A stretch of DNA of 64,000 nt, taken from the NCBI GenBank assembly GCA_963669155.1, contig OZ022588.1, positions 22,774,071 to 22,838,070 of the forward strand, in the 5' to 3' direction. Positions 61,525 through 64,000 of the stretch are shown here, piece by piece (within the stretch, counting starts at the first letter, position 1; the number at the start of each line of letters is the position of its first letter). Source of the stretch: Arbacia lixula. Its lineage: Eukaryota > Echinodermata > Echinoidea > Arbacioida > Arbaciidae. The position numbers and the translations under genes are program-made. The notes under the pieces are model-generated. The model ran no database searches, had not been told where the DNA came from, and worked only from the letters and a program-made list of their open reading frames with translations.

Positions 61525-63031
61525 TCAGACAAAGGTTAAAATGCTGATGTATCTGGTTGGGCCACAGGGGAGAGAACTCTACCAGACCATAAAACCAGAA
61601 GGAACACGATCACCTGATGGCACTGTACGAGACGTGACGCTGAAGCAGGCTCTTGAGGCGTTTGAGAAGCATTGTCAACCTGTCAGGAATGAGACGATTG
61701 ATAGATATCGATTCTTCACGAGAAGTCAAGAGAGTGGAGAGAGCTTTGATTCTTTCTTTCTTGAGCTGAAGCTTTTGGCAACCCATTGTAATTTTGGAGA
61801 ATTGCAGAATTCACTGATTCTGGATAGAATTATTTGTGGAATCAGAGACGGAGCATTACGGGAAAGGCTCCTCCGTGAAACAGCCTTAGACTTGGAGAAG
61901 TGCGTAAAGGCATGCCAGGCTTCAGTGCTATCTAAAGCACGGGTAGATGTACTGCTGGGCGAGCAACGACACGAGGTGTGTAGAGTCGACCAAGAGAGGG
62001 CAAGGCGTCCAGGTCAGCCAATGATGCAATGCAAATACTGTGGATACAGACATGTTAAAATCAAAGAGAAATGCCCAGCATTTGGACAGGAGTGTTACAG
62101 GTGTCACAGGAAAGATCATTTCTCCTCCCAATGCAAGGCCAAACAAATGCAGTATGACAAACAGAGGGAAGACACACAGAGGAAAGGCCTGAAAGGAAAA
62201 CAACCTGTGCATGCAGTAGAAGAACACAAAACTTCTACTTCTGATGAGGAATATGAAGATATTCATAGTCTGGAGCTGCAACCAGGTGCTGTGATATCTG
62301 AGGTGGTGCACAAGGTTGATGAGACAAAATTTCAGACAAAAATATTTGCAAAGATGATGTTGAATGGACAGGAGATTAAATTCCAAGTTGATAGTGGTTC
62401 AACATGCAACATCATCCCAAAGAGACATGTCAGAGGGGTGGAGGCAACCAAACAAGTGTTGACGATGTACAATAGCACAACAGTGGTGCCTCTGGGTAAA
62501 AGCACGGTGAGACTAGCCAACCCAAGGAATGGAAAGAAATACAAAGTGGATTTTGTAGTCTTAGAAGAAGACTGCATTCCAATTCTTGGGAGCAGAGCAG
62601 CACAGCAGATGGGACTCATCTCAGTATGTCAGGAAAACATCATGACAGTGAAGGACAGTCCTGCAAGTCCTCTGAACAAAGAAAGGCTGATGGCTGACTA
62701 TCCTGATGTGTTTCAAGGGACAGGAAAATTTGAAGGGAAGTACCATATGCAGGTAGATGATAAAACAACGCCAGTTATCCATCCACCACGACGAGTCCCG
62801 GTTGCATTGCAGAATAAACTGAAAGCAGAGTTAGATAGACTGATTGAGGCAGATATAATTGCCCCAGTAGAGACACAAACTCCATGGGTGTCAAGCCTGG
62901 TATGTGTCGAAAAGCCCAATGGAAAGCTGCGAGTTTGCTTAGACCCGAGGGATCTAAACAAGGGACTGAAGCGGAGTCAATACCCTATGGCGACAATCGA
63001 AGATGTCCTCACTGATATGAATGATGCTTAA
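61517..63031 (+). pseudogene. Gypsy gag-protease-RT start, ended by premature stop
   Basis: A 504-residue open frame. Residues 1-165 are gag. Two zinc-knuckle-like clusters follow at about 172-206, the second a clean CX2CX4HX4C. A retropepsin motif, VDSGSTCNIIP, is near 291, and the start of reverse transcriptase (KLRVCLDPRDLNK) near 475. It ends in a TAA at 63029-63031 inside the reverse transcriptase, with homology continuing in the same frame beyond, so this is a nonsense mutation and not the natural end. The first ATG is not the native start. Confidence 0.85.
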
Positions 63032-64000
63032 GTATTTAGCACGTTTGATGCCAAGAATGGGTTCTGGCATGTGGAGCTGGATGATGAGAGTTCGATGCTG
63101 ACCACGTTCAACACACCACATGGCCGATATAGGTGGACAAGAATGCCATTTGGATTGTGTACGGCAAGTGAAGAGTTCCAGCGGCGACTGAACCAAGCAC
63201 TTGAGGGTCTGCAAGGAATCAGATGTGTCGCTGATGATGACATCCTGGTGTTTGGAAAAGGACAGACAGTTGAAGAGGCAGAAAAAGACCATGACATAAA
63301 GGTCAGAGCTTTGATGGAGAGATGTCGTCAAAGAAACGTGAGACTAAACATAGAGAAGGCAAAATTGAAGGTGAAGGAGGTCACTTTCATAGGACATGTG
63401 GTCACACCGGCAGGACAAAAACCAGATCCAGGAAAGGTAGAGGCAGTCCTACAGATGCCTAACCCCACAGATGTACAGGGAGTCCAACGATTTATAGGAT
63501 TTGTGAACTACTTGAGCAAATTCCTACCTGGACTGAGTGATCTCTGTGAACCACTGCGCAGACTGACACAGAAGGACGTAGTTTGGTGGTGGGAAGAGGT
63601 CCATGAGAAGGCGACGAGAGACGTAAAGATGCTGGTAACTGCAGAGCCAGTTCTCAGATACTATGATCCTGCCAAGGAGCTAACACTACAGGCGGATGCC
63701 TCAGATACTGGACTAGGAGCTGCGCTGATGCAGGAGGGACGTCCAGTTGCCTACGCCAGCAGGGCCCTGACGGATGCGGAAACCAGATATGCGCAGATAG
63801 AAAAGGAGATTCTGGCAGTAGTGTTCGGACTAGAGAGATTCCATGTCTACACATATGGAAGGCCAGTGAATGTGCAATCAGACCACAAACCGCTAGAGAT
63901 AATTACAACAAAACCGCTCCATCGTGCACCAAAGCGGTTACAGAGGATGCTGGTGAGAATTCAGACTTATGATGTGACGATCAGATATCGGCCAGACAAG
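63032..64000 (+). pseudogene. Gypsy reverse transcriptase and RNase H, continues past window
   Basis: Open in the same frame as the preceding piece to the window end, without its own start. It begins with the RT palm motif (FSTFDAKNGFWHVEL), then MPFGLCTA and the active-site segment CVADDDILVFG, the connection (FIGHVVTPAG, FVNYLSKFL), and RNase H with ADASDTGLGAAL, the ETRYAQIEKEILA glutamate and the QSDHKPLE aspartate. Integrase would lie beyond 64000. Confidence 0.85.

Larger units (their letters stand above)
60913..64000 (+). mobile_element. Ty3/gypsy-type LTR retrotransposon, broken, runs off the window
   Basis: A candidate LTR end (...TTCAAACA, ending 61015) is followed by TGGTGTCAGGTC, a primer-binding-site-like sequence, then a leader of about 390 nt and gag-pol coding sequence to the window end. 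The left boundary is uncertain: TGTTATGG at 60913 would give a very short LTR of 103 bp. Domain order (gag, zinc knuckles, protease, reverse transcriptase, RNase H) is that of Ty3/gypsy elements. The coding region is interrupted at least twice. Confidence 0.85.

Overview
The window is eukaryotic DNA: intron-containing genes with GT..AG junctions, AATAAA-type 3' ends, long (GT)n, (GA)n and (GAT)n tracts, a Ty3/gypsy-type retroelement and a LINE remnant. The style suggests a marine invertebrate, perhaps an echinoderm such as a sea urchin. That is inference from texture; no marker gene fixes the species.

The dominant structure is a tandem array of at least six copies of one protein-kinase gene, all on the + strand, with ATGs at 1960, 11627, 22257, 32973, 42451 and 52200 (spacing 9.5-10.7 kb). 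The window opens inside a spacer, so the array may continue to the left; its right edge is near 59060. Each copy has a conserved promoter-like block with a perfect CRE palindrome, a predicted 5'UTR exon with a GTAAGT/GTAAGA donor, and six coding exons whose lengths and phases agree between copies. The predicted protein (about 690-702 aa) has a short N-terminal leader, a helical segment, a basic cysteine-cluster segment, a coiled coil, a kinase domain and a variable Glu-rich tail. Copy 4 carries a 2-nt deletion and premature stop in exon 2 and is probably a pseudogene.

The spacers hold microsatellites and copy-specific insertions: a TA-flanked terminal-inverted-repeat element after copy 2, a 5'-truncated LINE after copy 3, and a stray promoter plus first exon resembling EIF3K after copy 5. 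Different segments group the copies differently, which points to unequal exchange or gene conversion.

Right of the array come a long TTC/TCC tract, a minus-strand terminal exon encoding half of an EGF-like domain, and a Ty3/gypsy element (from about 60.9 kb to the window end) that is broken by a frameshift and an in-frame stop.
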